Assembly: GCF_000390185.1 (NCBI RefSeq)
Contig: NZ_AQHR01000104.1
Coordinates: forward strand, 1 to 64,000
Length of the DNA: 64,000 bases
Direction of reading: 5' to 3'
Source of the DNA: Lunatimonas lonarensis
GTDB lineage: Bacteria > Bacteroidota > Bacteroidia > Cytophagales > Cyclobacteriaceae
Shown: positions 26,104-35,346 of the stretch, piece after piece
How the letters are laid out: every line of letters starts with the position of its first letter
How positions within the stretch are numbered: position 1 is the first letter of the stretch
Notes under the pieces: model-generated
Told to the model about the DNA's origin: nothing
What the model saw: the letters and a program-made list of their open reading frames with translations, nothing else
The model's database searches: none
Program-made: the position numbers and the translations under genes

Positions 26104-26928
26104 ATGACGAAATTACCTTTCCGCTTTGGAGCAGAAGTATATACGTGGTTTATGGCCGGAAATGGGGAAACCCACAAAGGACAACTTGCCCACATGATAG
26201 ACATAATCGCCGATGCCGGCTTTACAGGCATACAGCCCATCTTCACGTGGATGGGGCCTCTTTCAGACCCCAAGAAGTTGGCGGAGAAGTTGAACGAACG
26301 GAACATTGAACTGGCTGCGGTGGCCTTGGCGCTGGATTGGAATGGGGCAAAGGAGACCGACGACGAGCGACGAATCGCCGATGATGCCATCAGTATGTTG
26401 GAGCAGTTTCCGGGATCTGTATTGTGTACTGTGCAAATCCCTACCGGCAGGCATGACCTGGAGTCTAGGCGCAAGAGCTTGGTGGGCATTGTAAATGAAG
26501 TATCCAAACGTGCGGCAGACAGAGGGGTTATCAGCAGTTTTCACCCCAACTCGCCCCATACGTCCATCACCCGTACGGAGGAGGATTATCGGGTGATCTT
26601 GGAAGCACTGGATACGTCGGCCACGGGCTGGTGTCCGGACGTCGGCCATATCATAAACGGGGGCATGGATCCGCTGGCAAAGATGAAGGAGTATCAATCC
26701 CTCATTAACCACGTGCATTACAAGGATTGGGACGGCGATCCGGAATTTACCCTTATGGGAAATGGCAAGGTGGACCTGGTAGGAATCACCCAGTGGTTAA
26801 AGGACATAGGTTTTCCAGGCTGGATTATCTGCGAGGACGAAGGACAGGAAGCATTGGAAGACCCGGACTTTGTCACCTTGCACGATGGAAAGTGGATACA
26901 TGAAACGCTTATAAAAAAGTTAACCTAA
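26104..26928 (+). CDS. Sugar phosphate isomerase/epimerase family, IolE-like
   Basis: 274 residues from the ATG at 26104 (the open frame extends further upstream, into the previous gene, without a good start). TIM-barrel enzyme with 'FHPNSPHTSITRTEEDY', 'GWCPDVGHIINGG', 'NHVHYKDWDGD' and 'GWIICEDEGQ'; D, H and E of these motifs are the likely metal ligands. The arrangement resembles inosose dehydratase (IolE) and related 2-keto-sugar enzymes more than ketose epimerases. It starts 46 nt after the epimerase stop and ends 5 nt before the hydrolase start, so it is in the same operon. Confidence 0.85.
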   Translation: MTKLPFRFGAEVYTWFMAGNGETHKGQLAHMIDIIADAGFTGIQPIFTWMGPLSDPKKLAEKLNERNIELAAVALALDWNGAKETDDERRIADDAISMLEQFPGSVLCTVQIPTGRHDLESRRKSLVGIVNEVSKRAADRGVISSFHPNSPHTSITRTEEDYRVILEALDTSATGWCPDVGHIINGGMDPLAKMKEYQSLINHVHYKDWDGDPEFTLMGNGKVDLVGITQWLKDIGFPGWIICEDEGQEALEDPDFVTLHDGKWIHETLIKKLT

Positions 26929-26933
26929 TCGGT

Positions 26934-27737
26934 ATGCCTACGGTAAATGGAAACGGAATAAATATCTATTACGAGACCCGTGGTCAGGGAGAGCCATTGT
27001 TGCTTATTATGGGCATCACCGCACCTGGGTCTGTATGGGAGAAACACGTCGCCGCTTGGGAGAAGGAGTTTCAATGTATACTTATGGACAACAGAGGGGT
27101 GGGCAGGTCAGATAAACCTCCCGGCCCCTATTCTACCGAGATGATGGCCGATGATTGTGCCGCCTTGCTGGATGCATTGGGTATCGCCCAGGCAAGGGTA
27201 GTAGGTGTATCCATGGGCAGTACGATTGCCCAACAACTGGCCATCCGGCATCCGGATAAGGTTAGGTCTATGGTTTTGATGTGCCCTTGGGCCAGGTGTG
27301 ACCAGAAAGCCCGGGCGATCTTTGAACTGATGGTAGATTGCAAGGCACGCTTCAGGGCCGAGGAATTTAGCCGGTTTATCCAACAGCTGATCTTTTCAAA
27401 GGCTTCTTGGGATGATCCCGATACCTTTCAGGGAATGCTGGCTGATCGGAAGGCCGCTGGGTTGGATCCCAATCCCCAGCCTTTGGTAGGGTTGGAGGGA
27501 CAGGCTGCGGCCTGTATGGCGCATCATGCCCTGGAACGCTTGCCCTCTGTGGCAATACCTACCTTCGTAGTGGGTGGTGCAGACGACGAATTTACGCCCA
27601 AGTGGATGACCGAGGAGGTAGCCGGCGCCATTCCGGGGTCAGCGCTACATATCTATCCGGATAGTGGCCACGCATTCCATTGGGAAAATCTGGAAGATTT
27701 TAACGAAAGGGTCCTTAAATGGCTCCTGAACAATTGA
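26934..27737 (+). CDS. Alpha/beta hydrolase
   Basis: 267 residues, cytoplasmic. Catalytic triad visible: nucleophile S93 in 'GVSMGS', acid D217 or D218 in 'VVGGADDEFTP', His246 in 'DSGHAFHW'; oxyanion region 'LLLIMGITAPGSVWEKH' and 'DNRGVGRSD'. Similar to the 3-oxoadipate enol-lactonase/esterase branch, so a lactone or ester of the sugar-derived intermediate is a reasonable substrate. It follows the IolE-like gene after 5 nt. Confidence 0.88.
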   Translation: MPTVNGNGINIYYETRGQGEPLLLIMGITAPGSVWEKHVAAWEKEFQCILMDNRGVGRSDKPPGPYSTEMMADDCAALLDALGIAQARVVGVSMGSTIAQQLAIRHPDKVRSMVLMCPWARCDQKARAIFELMVDCKARFRAEEFSRFIQQLIFSKASWDDPDTFQGMLADRKAAGLDPNPQPLVGLEGQAAACMAHHALERLPSVAIPTFVVGGADDEFTPKWMTEEVAGAIPGSALHIYPDSGHAFHWENLEDFNERVLKWLLNN

Positions 27738-27787
27738 TAGTTTCATTTTAGCAGTTAATAATAAACCCATCATAACCCCCTCTTTCT

Positions 27788-28921
27788 ATGTTTTCGCTCA
27801 TCCTCCCCTTTTTTTTAGGGATTTTAGTTCCCGAGGTCGCCCCCGCCAAGCACGTTACCTTCAAGAAGCAGATGATTGCTATGGAAAGTGCGGAATCGGC
27901 GGGCGTTTTTGATGTAAACAACGACGGTCACCTTGATATCGTGTCTGGAAGTTATTGGTATCAAGGGCCCGATTTCAAGAAAAAGCATTTTATCGCGGTG
28001 TTCAATCGGGTCGGAGAGTATTTCGATGATTTCTCTACGATTCCCATGGATGTCAACGGCGATGGCTACATGGATTATATCACAGGGGGATGGTTTGGAG
28101 CCACTCTTGTCTGGATGGAAAATCCAGGGAACAATGGCCCTTGGAAAACCCACGAAATTTATAAAACCGGGAACGTGGAGACCACCCGTGCATGGGATGT
28201 GGACGGGGATGGAAACCTTGAAATCGTGCCAAACACACCCAATCAACCATTGGCGTATTATAAGCTAAAAAGGGATAGCTCTGGTAAGGGAACCGGAGCG
28301 TTTGAGCGCATTGAAGTTGCGCCAAAACACGGTCATGGACTTGGGTTTGGTGACGTGAATGGTGACGGAAGAGGTGATTTTATCTTATCCAACGGCTGGC
28401 TGGAAGCCCCATCCGACCGCCGGTCGGGGCCATGGCTGCTGCGTGAGGATTTTAATCTCGGTGCAGCCAGTATTCCGGTGTTGGTGCAGGATGTCAACGG
28501 CGATGGCCTCAACGACCTCATTGTGGGGCAGCCGCATGATTATGGATTGGACTGGTACGAACAGCGCAAGGCCGATGGACGTATCACCTTTGTCAAGCAT
28601 CCTATTGATCCCTTTCATTCCCAGTACCACTGCCTGGAGTGGGTGGATATAGACAACGATGGACAGATGGAACTGGTGACCGGCAAGCGCTACCGAGCCC
28701 ACAATGGAAATGATCCCGGTGGCCATGATCACTTGGGCATGTATTATTTCAAGTGGAATGGTGAGTCGTTCACGAAAAACGTTATCTCGTTTGGGCCTTT
28801 TGGTGAGGGAAAGGGTGCGGGAATCTATTTTGCCATAGCAGATCTGAACAATTCCGGTTTTCAGGACATCGTCGTTGCCGGGAAAGACGGCTTGGCGGTT
28901 TTTTATAACGAGGGCTATTAA
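27788..28921 (+). CDS. Secreted FG-GAP/VCBS repeat protein
   Basis: 377 residues. N-terminal signal (MFSLILPFFLGILVPEVAPA), then repeated calcium-binding-like loops: 'FDVNNDGHLDIVSG', 'MDVNGDGYMDYITGG', 'WDVDGDGNLEIVP', 'GDVNGDGRGDFILSNG', 'QDVNGDGLNDLIVG', 'VDIDNDGQMELVTG' and 'ADLNNSGFQDIVVAG', i.e. about seven blades of a beta-propeller. Such proteins are exported binding or adhesion modules; an enzymatic role is not visible. It sits in the susCD-associated operon 50 nt after the hydrolase, so it may hold the substrate at the surface. No type IX sorting domain is seen at the C-terminus. Confidence 0.88.
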   Translation: MFSLILPFFLGILVPEVAPAKHVTFKKQMIAMESAESAGVFDVNNDGHLDIVSGSYWYQGPDFKKKHFIAVFNRVGEYFDDFSTIPMDVNGDGYMDYITGGWFGATLVWMENPGNNGPWKTHEIYKTGNVETTRAWDVDGDGNLEIVPNTPNQPLAYYKLKRDSSGKGTGAFERIEVAPKHGHGLGFGDVNGDGRGDFILSNGWLEAPSDRRSGPWLLREDFNLGAASIPVLVQDVNGDGLNDLIVGQPHDYGLDWYEQRKADGRITFVKHPIDPFHSQYHCLEWVDIDNDGQMELVTGKRYRAHNGNDPGGHDHLGMYYFKWNGESFTKNVISFGPFGEGKGAGIYFAIADLNNSGFQDIVVAGKDGLAVFYNEGY

Positions 28922-29001
28922 AGTTAACCGTTTCGTTACATTGGCTTAAAAGCCCGACGGGTTTCGATACGTAGCTTTACCGGATAACAAACAGATCTGA
29001 T

Positions 29002-30579
29002 ATGATAAAGAATTTCGTTTTCATCTGCCTTTTCCTTCTTCTTTCCCCGGCATTTGCCCAACAAGTCGCCACGGGGTTTGTATTTGAGGATATAAATAAA
29101 AACGGTAAAAAAGAGCGACGGGAAAAAGGGTTGTCCGGTGTCGCGGTAAGCAATGGGCGTGAGGTGGTACTTACCGATGCCAGCGGTAAATATTCGCTTC
29201 CTGTAGGAGACGACAACATCATCTTTGTGATAAAGCCCGCTGGCTTTGCTGTCCCCTTAAATGGGTTTAACCAGCCCCAGTTTTACTATATCCACAAGCC
29301 AAAAGGGTCTCCGTCCATGCGTTATTCGGGTGTTGCCCCTACCGGGCCTTTGCCCAAATCGGTTGACTTTCCCCTGTATTCGTCTGAGGAGCCCATGGAG
29401 TTTACCGCACTGGTTTTTGGAGATTCCCAGCCCTACAACAGACAGGAGTTGGCTTATTTTCAGCAATCGGTAGTAGAAGAGGCCAAGCGTGAAAAAGGGG
29501 CTGTTTTCGGGATAACCCTTGGGGATTTGGTGGGCGATGCCTTGGATCTGCATCAGTCCTACATCGAAGTGATGCAAGCCATGGGGCGGCCCTGGTATAA
29601 TCTGATGGGCAATCATGACATGAATTTGGATGTGGACCGGGATGAATGGAGTGATGAGTCCTTTGAAGCGAGCTTCGGGCCTGCCAATTATGCATTTAGT
29701 GTTGGGGAGGCGCATTTTATTGTCCTGGATGACATATTGTACCCTGATCCCCGAGGGGGAAGGGGCTATTGGGGCGGCTTTCGGGAGGATCAGCTTGATT
29801 TTGTTGAGAATAACCTAAAATATGTTCCCAAGGATCGTTTGATTGTGCTGGCCTTTCATATTCCTCTGTTTCACATTAACGAAGGGTCTTTTAGAAACAG
29901 CGATAGACAGCGTCTTTTTGATCTACTTAAGGACTATCCAAATGTTTTGGCCATGTCGGCACACACACATCTGCAGCGTCAAAACTATTATACCCAAGAA
30001 GATGGATGGCATGGGACAAAGCCCTTTCATGAATTTAATGCCGGGACAACCAATGGAGACTGGTACTCTGGTAAATTGGACGAGCGTAAGCTTCCTATTT
30101 CGACCATGCGGGACGGTACTCCGAAAGGCTACACGCGGTTGAAAATCAACGGTAATTCGTACGATCTGGCCTATCAGGTATTGGGGATGCCTGCGGATTA
30201 TCAGATGCACCTGTTCCATCCCCGGGTCGTGGCCAGTAATCGAGGGACACAAGCTGGAATCTTTGTGAATTTCTATATGGGGCATAAGGATGACCGTGTT
30301 GAGTATCGTGTGGATGGAGGAGAGTGGGTACCCATGGTCTGGGTTGATACGGTCGATCCCGAATTTGTTCGACAGGTGATGGAATGGGATACCTCGGAAA
30401 ATCTCATGCCGGGTAGGCGTCCCTCAAATCCTGTAAACAGTACCCACCTTTGGCGGGGCAATATTCCGACAAACCTGGGCAACGGTGTTCACCGAATCGA
30501 AGTACGGGCCCAAGACCGGAAAGGAAACACCTTTACGCAGGAGAGTGAATACCTCTTGGCGGATCCGGTGATAAACTGA
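29002..30579 (+). CDS. Three-domain calcineurin-like metallophosphoesterase (secreted)
   Basis: 525 residues with a signal peptide (FICLFLLLSPAFAQQ). Domain 1 (about 20-110) is a carboxypeptidase-regulatory-like beta sandwich ('GFVFEDINKNGKKERREKGLSGVAVSNG'). Domain 2 (~130-350) has the metallophosphatase motifs 'FGDSQ', 'GDLVGD', 'GNHDMN', 'AFHIPLF' and 'SAHTHLQ'. Domain 3 (~370-525) is a beta-rich C-terminal module. This is the N-Metallophos-C plan known in Bacteroidota. The first motif has GDSQ in place of the usual GDxH, as in that branch. It would hydrolyse a phosphoester outside the cytoplasm. A terminator follows its stop codon. Confidence 0.9.
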   Translation: MIKNFVFICLFLLLSPAFAQQVATGFVFEDINKNGKKERREKGLSGVAVSNGREVVLTDASGKYSLPVGDDNIIFVIKPAGFAVPLNGFNQPQFYYIHKPKGSPSMRYSGVAPTGPLPKSVDFPLYSSEEPMEFTALVFGDSQPYNRQELAYFQQSVVEEAKREKGAVFGITLGDLVGDALDLHQSYIEVMQAMGRPWYNLMGNHDMNLDVDRDEWSDESFEASFGPANYAFSVGEAHFIVLDDILYPDPRGGRGYWGGFREDQLDFVENNLKYVPKDRLIVLAFHIPLFHINEGSFRNSDRQRLFDLLKDYPNVLAMSAHTHLQRQNYYTQEDGWHGTKPFHEFNAGTTNGDWYSGKLDERKLPISTMRDGTPKGYTRLKINGNSYDLAYQVLGMPADYQMHLFHPRVVASNRGTQAGIFVNFYMGHKDDRVEYRVDGGEWVPMVWVDTVDPEFVRQVMEWDTSENLMPGRRPSNPVNSTHLWRGNIPTNLGNGVHRIEVRAQDRKGNTFTQESEYLLADPVIN

Positions 30580-30584
30580 GTTGA

Positions 30585-30606
30585 AGGGCCGGTTTTTGCC
30601 GGCCCT
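30585..30606 (+). terminator. Hairpin between phosphoesterase and Rieske genes
   Basis: AGGGCCGG (30585-30592) and CCGGCCCT (30599-30606) form a perfect 8-bp stem around a TTTTTG loop, 5 nt after the phosphoesterase stop. There is no T-tract after it, so it may be a processing or partial termination site rather than a full terminator. Confidence 0.6.
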
Positions 30607-30625
30607 AGTTATTGTAAAGTGTTGG

Positions 30626-30946
30626 ATGAAGACATATACGCTGGGTCAAAGCAGGGAAGAAGTAATTGGGCTTTTTCCGGAACGAAAGATCAAACAAGTC
30701 CTGCTGGGTGAGCAAAAGGTTTGTGTAGTGAGGGTAGGCGTGGATTTTTTTGCATTTGAGCCCTACTGTCCTCACCGGATGATGGGGCTTCGTGAGGGCT
30801 GGGTGACGGCCTACGACGAGGTGGTGTGCCCTTTGCACCAATACCGGTTTGAGCTAAGGACAGGAAAGGTAGCTATGGGCGATTGCCGGGAGCTCATTTG
30901 CTACAGAACATCCTTAGAAGAGGGTGGGTTGGTGATTTTTATTTAG
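30626..30946 (+). CDS. Small Rieske [2Fe-2S] protein
   Basis: 106 residues from the ATG at 30626. Cluster ligands C48-x-H50 (YCPHRM) and C68-x2-H71 (VCPLHQ) are spaced as in Rieske ferredoxins of the NirD/biphenyl-dioxygenase type. No membrane anchor, so a soluble electron carrier. It lies behind the phosphoesterase gene and a hairpin, and no oxygenase partner is next to it. What it reduces is unknown. Confidence 0.85.
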   Translation: MKTYTLGQSREEVIGLFPERKIKQVLLGEQKVCVVRVGVDFFAFEPYCPHRMMGLREGWVTAYDEVVCPLHQYRFELRTGKVAMGDCRELICYRTSLEEGGLVIFI

Positions 30947-31052
30947 CAATATTCTTTTTTTTGAGATAATTCAATTGTTTAATCGGTATTGGTATTTTAA
31001 TATAAAATAATATTTTTTAACTTGAGCTCGGATTCGTTTACATAGGCACGGT

Positions 31053-34000
31053 ATGAAGTTCCGCGATCTCAGGGTTTGGTTGTATGTGTTTGGTTTTGCT
31101 GCGCTTGTAGCCATCTACCTCTATCAGCAGACTCGTAGCCACAAGCGAGAGCTCGAGTCCCAGTCGATAAAGGCGGTGGTTCTGGGCAAGAACAACCTCC
31201 AATCGGCTTTTTTCAACTATCAGCAGCAGTTCGCAGAGTATCTAACCCGTAATTTTTATTCACTGACCACTGGTGAGCTCGCCGGGCAGGCAGAGCGTGT
31301 CGTTGGCTTTTTTGATGCCTCGCCCAAGTTTTTGGTACATGAGATGAGCTGGCTTTCTGAAGAGGAAAGCCTAAGGCTTCAAAACGAGGCACTGAAGGGC
31401 AGGATTGTTCAAAGGGACAGTTCCGCAAGCATGCTGGTCGAAAACTACTATTTTGACTTGGCAGCCAGGATTGCCAATGGCTCGGACCCGTTCTATAAGC
31501 TCTCCCCTAATCTCATTCAGCGGCGTTTTGGAACCAACGGATTTTCTATTCCAGCGGATGGGGGTAAAGACCGTTTGGCGTTTCTGGTGACCCATGAGAT
31601 TCCGATATATAGGCTGATGGAAGACAATATTCCCCTTCGCTTTTTTGACCGATTGTTTTTGTTGGACGAGGCGGGAGTGGCAGTGTATCCGGGGAGCTTT
31701 CGGGGCAGACCGCTCGTAGATCCTTCGGAGTTGGTAGGAGGAATCGCAGGTAGCGGCAAGGCGGAGGAGACTGTGGTCAATGCGGGAGAACTTGCCTTTA
31801 AGATGAGTTTTGGAAATGAAGAGTTCGAGGCGTTTCTTTCCCCTTTTTCGCTTGCCGGGGGACAGTACTATTTGTTGGGGTTAAAGGAAAGTTCCCAATT
31901 TACAAGAGCCGCCTACCGCATAGATTTCGGGGTTCTTAGTGTTTTGGTGTTGGGACTAGTCCTTATACTCGTGGGCATCCCGATCATTGGTATTTTCACA
32001 TTAAGCCAGGGGGATGTACTGACCAAGGGAAAAGTGATGGGAATTGGCCTGTCCCTTATTTTTTTGGCATTGGTTGCTGGGTATAGTTTGGCCTTTGTCC
32101 AAAATCAGCGAGCCTCTGGGTTTAATGGGCTAGTGTTGAATGAACTGGAAACCCGACTTGTCGAAAAATTTGGAGAATATACCGCATTGCTTCATCGCTA
32201 TGCAGACGGAACGCCACTGGATAGTGTGTACTTCGAACGTAACGAGCGGCTGGACGTGAATGAGTTTATCCAATTTTCCTCCGACGGGTATATACGCAGA
32301 TTAGATATTCCGGGAGTGGCTCCGGTTGACTTGAGTGACCAGTCTTTTATCAGCATCAAACACAGGGACTACGTTGTTGAGTCCCAACGTACACCGGAAA
32401 AGGTTTTCCTGTCTGCGCATTATTCCAATGCAACTGGAGCCCTGGAAGGCGTGGTGAGTGTGTTCGGGGATGATACGGGAAGTGCCATCACCTTTGATGT
32501 AGCAACAATGGTAGCGGATGATCTTAGCAAACAGCGGTTTTTTGTGTTTAAACCGGATGGTAAGGTGATAATGAAAAGTACGGGCCTGGAATTGCCCGTA
32601 AATTTCCTACAGGATGCAATTGACAGAGACGTCTGGGTGGAGATTCAGACACTGTTGCAGAACAACCAGTCCGGTTCCCGGGCCAGAACTTGGGAAATGC
32701 CGCTGTATGTGAATGGACATGGTTACCAGGCCGTTTTAAGGCGGCTTGATTTCGAGGGCTTCATTTCGCCGGTTTGGGTGATGTCCCTCGTTGACAAAAG
32801 CCTACAGGATTCTCTTTTTGTTTTGGCAACCTTTGAAACACTGGCTTTTTTACTTCCTTATGTAGTCGTGCTTGGCCTTTTGGTCGCCTTTGTTTTTCTG
32901 GCTAGACTGCCTCCCATCTATCTTCGTTTGCGGGAGTTTTCCTTTGACTGGTACAGGCCTTCGCCTGCCAAGCGCACACAGTACCTATACGCTAATTACA
33001 TTTTGGCCTCCCACCTGCTGGTCTACTTATTCGTGTATTTGGTCATTCCGCTTACGATCTTTTCGGTTTTCGCCTGGTCGGCATTTATTACCGTGGGTGC
33101 ATGTATATGTAATTTTTTGTTGCTCTTTCCCCAAGCCAAGAGAGGACTTGGCAGTAGGGAGTTTAACTTCTTGGCACCTGCCTTATTTGTATGGCTGTTG
33201 CTCGCTATCCTTGTTATCCTTCTGACTTACTATTCGCTTGATGGTGGCTATTTCTTTATGAGTCTAGCGGCTATGGGCATATTGGTGTTGGCGATTGGTT
33301 TGTGTTTCCTTGCGACAGTTGGAGGCAAGATGCCTAAGCTCAAGCCGGATTTTAGTGGGGAGCTCACCGGGTTAAAGAAACTGCATTTCCACCTGACCAA
33401 TATGTGGAATTTTGTCACCCAGCTACAGGTAGAAAAAAGGATCTATTCACTGAATTTTTTATTGTGGATCACGATTATGGGATTCATGCCCGGCTACGTG
33501 ATTCATCGACAGGTATTTACACAGGAGTATTTTTTATGGAACCATCCGCAGGGAGCGGCCGATTCGGGAGAGGGCATACGGCTCCTTTCCGGAGTGTATC
33601 GGGATTTGGTAGGGGCTCATGAGCAATTGCGTAGGATTAATTTTAGTCGTTTGACATCCCGTACCGACATAGAGCTAAAACGTTTTTTGGCACCGGATAT
33701 CGAGGCGGTGGAGGCATCCTTTAGACTTCCCAAGCAGGTATTACGGAGAAATGGAGAGTTCGAGCGATCCAATGAGGTACTGCAGATAGTGTTTCGCAAG
33801 ATCGGTCAGACTCCTTTGCTTTTACTCGGTACCCTTTTATTGCTAGGCCTTTTTTTTAATTTGATCATGCGTATCAGTAAGCGCATTTATTTGGTGGACT
33901 ATCTTTTTCCGTTGCAGGAAAAGCGATTGCCGGCTGCCTGTGTCCATCGTAAGTTTACTTTTGTGATCGGCTTGGACAATAAAAAGATCGAGCAGTGGAT

Positions 34001-35018
34001 ACGCTATCATTTTTTTTCCGAATGGGATACCGTACTGGTTGTGTCGGCAATAGATGGGTTTGAGGTAAAGGAAGACGTAGGGAAATACCGGGCTGTATTG
34101 CTCAATAACCTACATTGCCTAGCGGATACAGCACAGGTTTTGGAAGTACTTGAGCGGTTTAAGGCTGCCTACTTTCATCTCGATGTGGCGGTGTTTGTGT
34201 CTTCCGGTCTATCCATCCAGGATCTAATCCGGGACGGTGCCAGCGACGCTGAAGTCGTTCGGATCACGGAGATAATGAAGCCGTTTCTTTTCTATGTAGT
34301 TCCCTTAAACTTTCATCAGCGGGTCTTGTTGCTTCCCAATGACGGGGGTGAGTGGTCTTCCATGCCTGAAGAGGGTCGGCAGCGATTCCGACGGATGGTG
34401 CGTTCTCCGCTCTTCAATGATCCTATGGTGTACGGACTCACGGAGGAGCTTATTTACGGAGAGAACAGCTCCGCGTTGGCCTGTCTGTTAACAGACGAAC
34501 TGGGTGAGGATTCGTTGGAGACGCGGATTTCCCAGGATAGGTACGAAAAGTGCATTCTGTCGATTCAACGCTATAACAAGGCTTTTTTTATCAATGTATG
34601 GTCTAAGCTGAACATGAGGGAAAAAAAGCTGTGCTACTACTTTGCGCTGGAAGGCTTCATCAATTACACGATGAGGGATTTGTTGGCATCGCTGCTTCAA
34701 AAGGGAGTCCTCAAGTTAAGCCCCTCCAAAGACCGCCTGCTTCTTTTCTCTCGGTCTTTTTCCAACTTTGTTCTATCAAACATCGATGAACGTGAATTGG
34801 AAGCCTTTAAATTGGAAGAAAAGGCGAAGGGAAATTCCCGGCTGGTTCAGGCGGCGTCCATCAGCTTTGTTTTTATTTCGGTATCGGTTATAGGTTTTTA
34901 CGATCCCAATATTCTTGATCGGTCGATCGCTTATGTTAGCGGTGCCATAGGTATTTCCGGTACCCTATTCAGTTTTTTCCAAAAAGGATTCAAAAACATC
35001 TGGTCGGGTGACGCATAG
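31053..35018 (+). CDS. Large multi-pass membrane protein with degenerate NTPase-like C-terminus
   Basis: 1321 residues, no family recognised. Membrane segments by eye: ~9-26; ~292-316 and ~330-350; ~595-620; a cluster between ~649 and 756; ~800-819; ~919-942; and two at the end (~1267-1286, ~1292-1309). Two large extracytoplasmic loops (27-290 and 350-590) look like sensor domains. The cytoplasmic part 943-1265 begins 'FTFVIGLDNKKIEQWI' and includes 'KYRAVLLNNLHCL' (Walker B-like strand), with no Walker A. A winged-helix-like stretch follows ('MREKKLCYYFALEGFINYTMRDLLASLLQKG'). There is no histidine kinase, GGDEF or phosphatase motif. A transmembrane signal receiver is a guess. The sigma factor gene follows, under its own promoter. 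Confidence 0.8.
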   Translation: MKFRDLRVWLYVFGFAALVAIYLYQQTRSHKRELESQSIKAVVLGKNNLQSAFFNYQQQFAEYLTRNFYSLTTGELAGQAERVVGFFDASPKFLVHEMSWLSEEESLRLQNEALKGRIVQRDSSASMLVENYYFDLAARIANGSDPFYKLSPNLIQRRFGTNGFSIPADGGKDRLAFLVTHEIPIYRLMEDNIPLRFFDRLFLLDEAGVAVYPGSFRGRPLVDPSELVGGIAGSGKAEETVVNAGELAFKMSFGNEEFEAFLSPFSLAGGQYYLLGLKESSQFTRAAYRIDFGVLSVLVLGLVLILVGIPIIGIFTLSQGDVLTKGKVMGIGLSLIFLALVAGYSLAFVQNQRASGFNGLVLNELETRLVEKFGEYTALLHRYADGTPLDSVYFERNERLDVNEFIQFSSDGYIRRLDIPGVAPVDLSDQSFISIKHRDYVVESQRTPEKVFLSAHYSNATGALEGVVSVFGDDTGSAITFDVATMVADDLSKQRFFVFKPDGKVIMKSTGLELPVNFLQDAIDRDVWVEIQTLLQNNQSGSRARTWEMPLYVNGHGYQAVLRRLDFEGFISPVWVMSLVDKSLQDSLFVLATFETLAFLLPYVVVLGLLVAFVFLARLPPIYLRLREFSFDWYRPSPAKRTQYLYANYILASHLLVYLFVYLVIPLTIFSVFAWSAFITVGACICNFLLLFPQAKRGLGSREFNFLAPALFVWLLLAILVILLTYYSLDGGYFFMSLAAMGILVLAIGLCFLATVGGKMPKLKPDFSGELTGLKKLHFHLTNMWNFVTQLQVEKRIYSLNFLLWITIMGFMPGYVIHRQVFTQEYFLWNHPQGAADSGEGIRLLSGVYRDLVGAHEQLRRINFSRLTSRTDIELKRFLAPDIEAVEASFRLPKQVLRRNGEFERSNEVLQIVFRKIGQTPLLLLGTLLLLGLFFNLIMRISKRIYLVDYLFPLQEKRLPAACVHRKFTFVIGLDNKKIEQWIRYHFFSEWDTVLVVSAIDGFEVKEDVGKYRAVLLNNLHCLADTAQVLEVLERFKAAYFHLDVAVFVSSGLSIQDLIRDGASDAEVVRITEIMKPFLFYVVPLNFHQRVLLLPNDGGEWSSMPEEGRQRFRRMVRSPLFNDPMVYGLTEELIYGENSSALACLLTDELGEDSLETRISQDRYEKCILSIQRYNKAFFINVWSKLNMREKKLCYYFALEGFINYTMRDLLASLLQKGVLKLSPSKDRLLLFSRSFSNFVLSNIDERELEAFKLEEKAKGNSRLVQAASISFVFISVSVIGFYDPNILDRSIAYVSGAIGISGTLFSFFQKGFKNIWSGDA

Positions 35019-35346
35019 CTCTGGTATGATTATTGTTTTCGGGTAAGAATAGCTGGAATCCATTTCTGTGGTGTATTGGTGGGAGTAGTTTTGGGATTTT
35101 TAGTGAATTGATCAGTAGTGCGTTAGGTACCTTTCAGACTGCCTTCTACTTCTATCCTTCCTTAAGGCGTATATGGTTGCGGCCTTACCAGAGAGGAAAA
35201 AGAAAAAGGGGAATTCGTTTAATAAAGTGAAAATTTATTGCTATGTTTAATCCTACTCAATACATTTGAAAGCTATGTATTGGGGACTTTCACATTAAAC
35301 AGATGCAATATGGGCTAAAACTCTACGTTGTTAAAATATCAAATTT
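35019..35346. other. Intergenic region with sigma factor promoter
   Basis: 328 bp between the membrane protein and the sigma factor gene. A short open frame from 35033 has no supporting features. The useful content is the promoter at 35238-35268; the rest is A+T-rich leader. Confidence 0.5.
35238..35268 (+). promoter_or_regulatory. Bacteroidota-type promoter for the sigma factor operon
   Basis: TTG at 35238-35240, a 20-nt spacer, then TACATTTG at 35261-35268, which fits TAnnTTTG. The transcript would start near 35275, leaving about 70 nt of leader before the ATG at 35347. Confidence 0.65.

Noticed and set aside
35033-35230. 65-codon frame between the membrane protein and sigma factor genes
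   Set aside because: Begins at a non-ATG codon, Arg/Lys-rich end, no motif.
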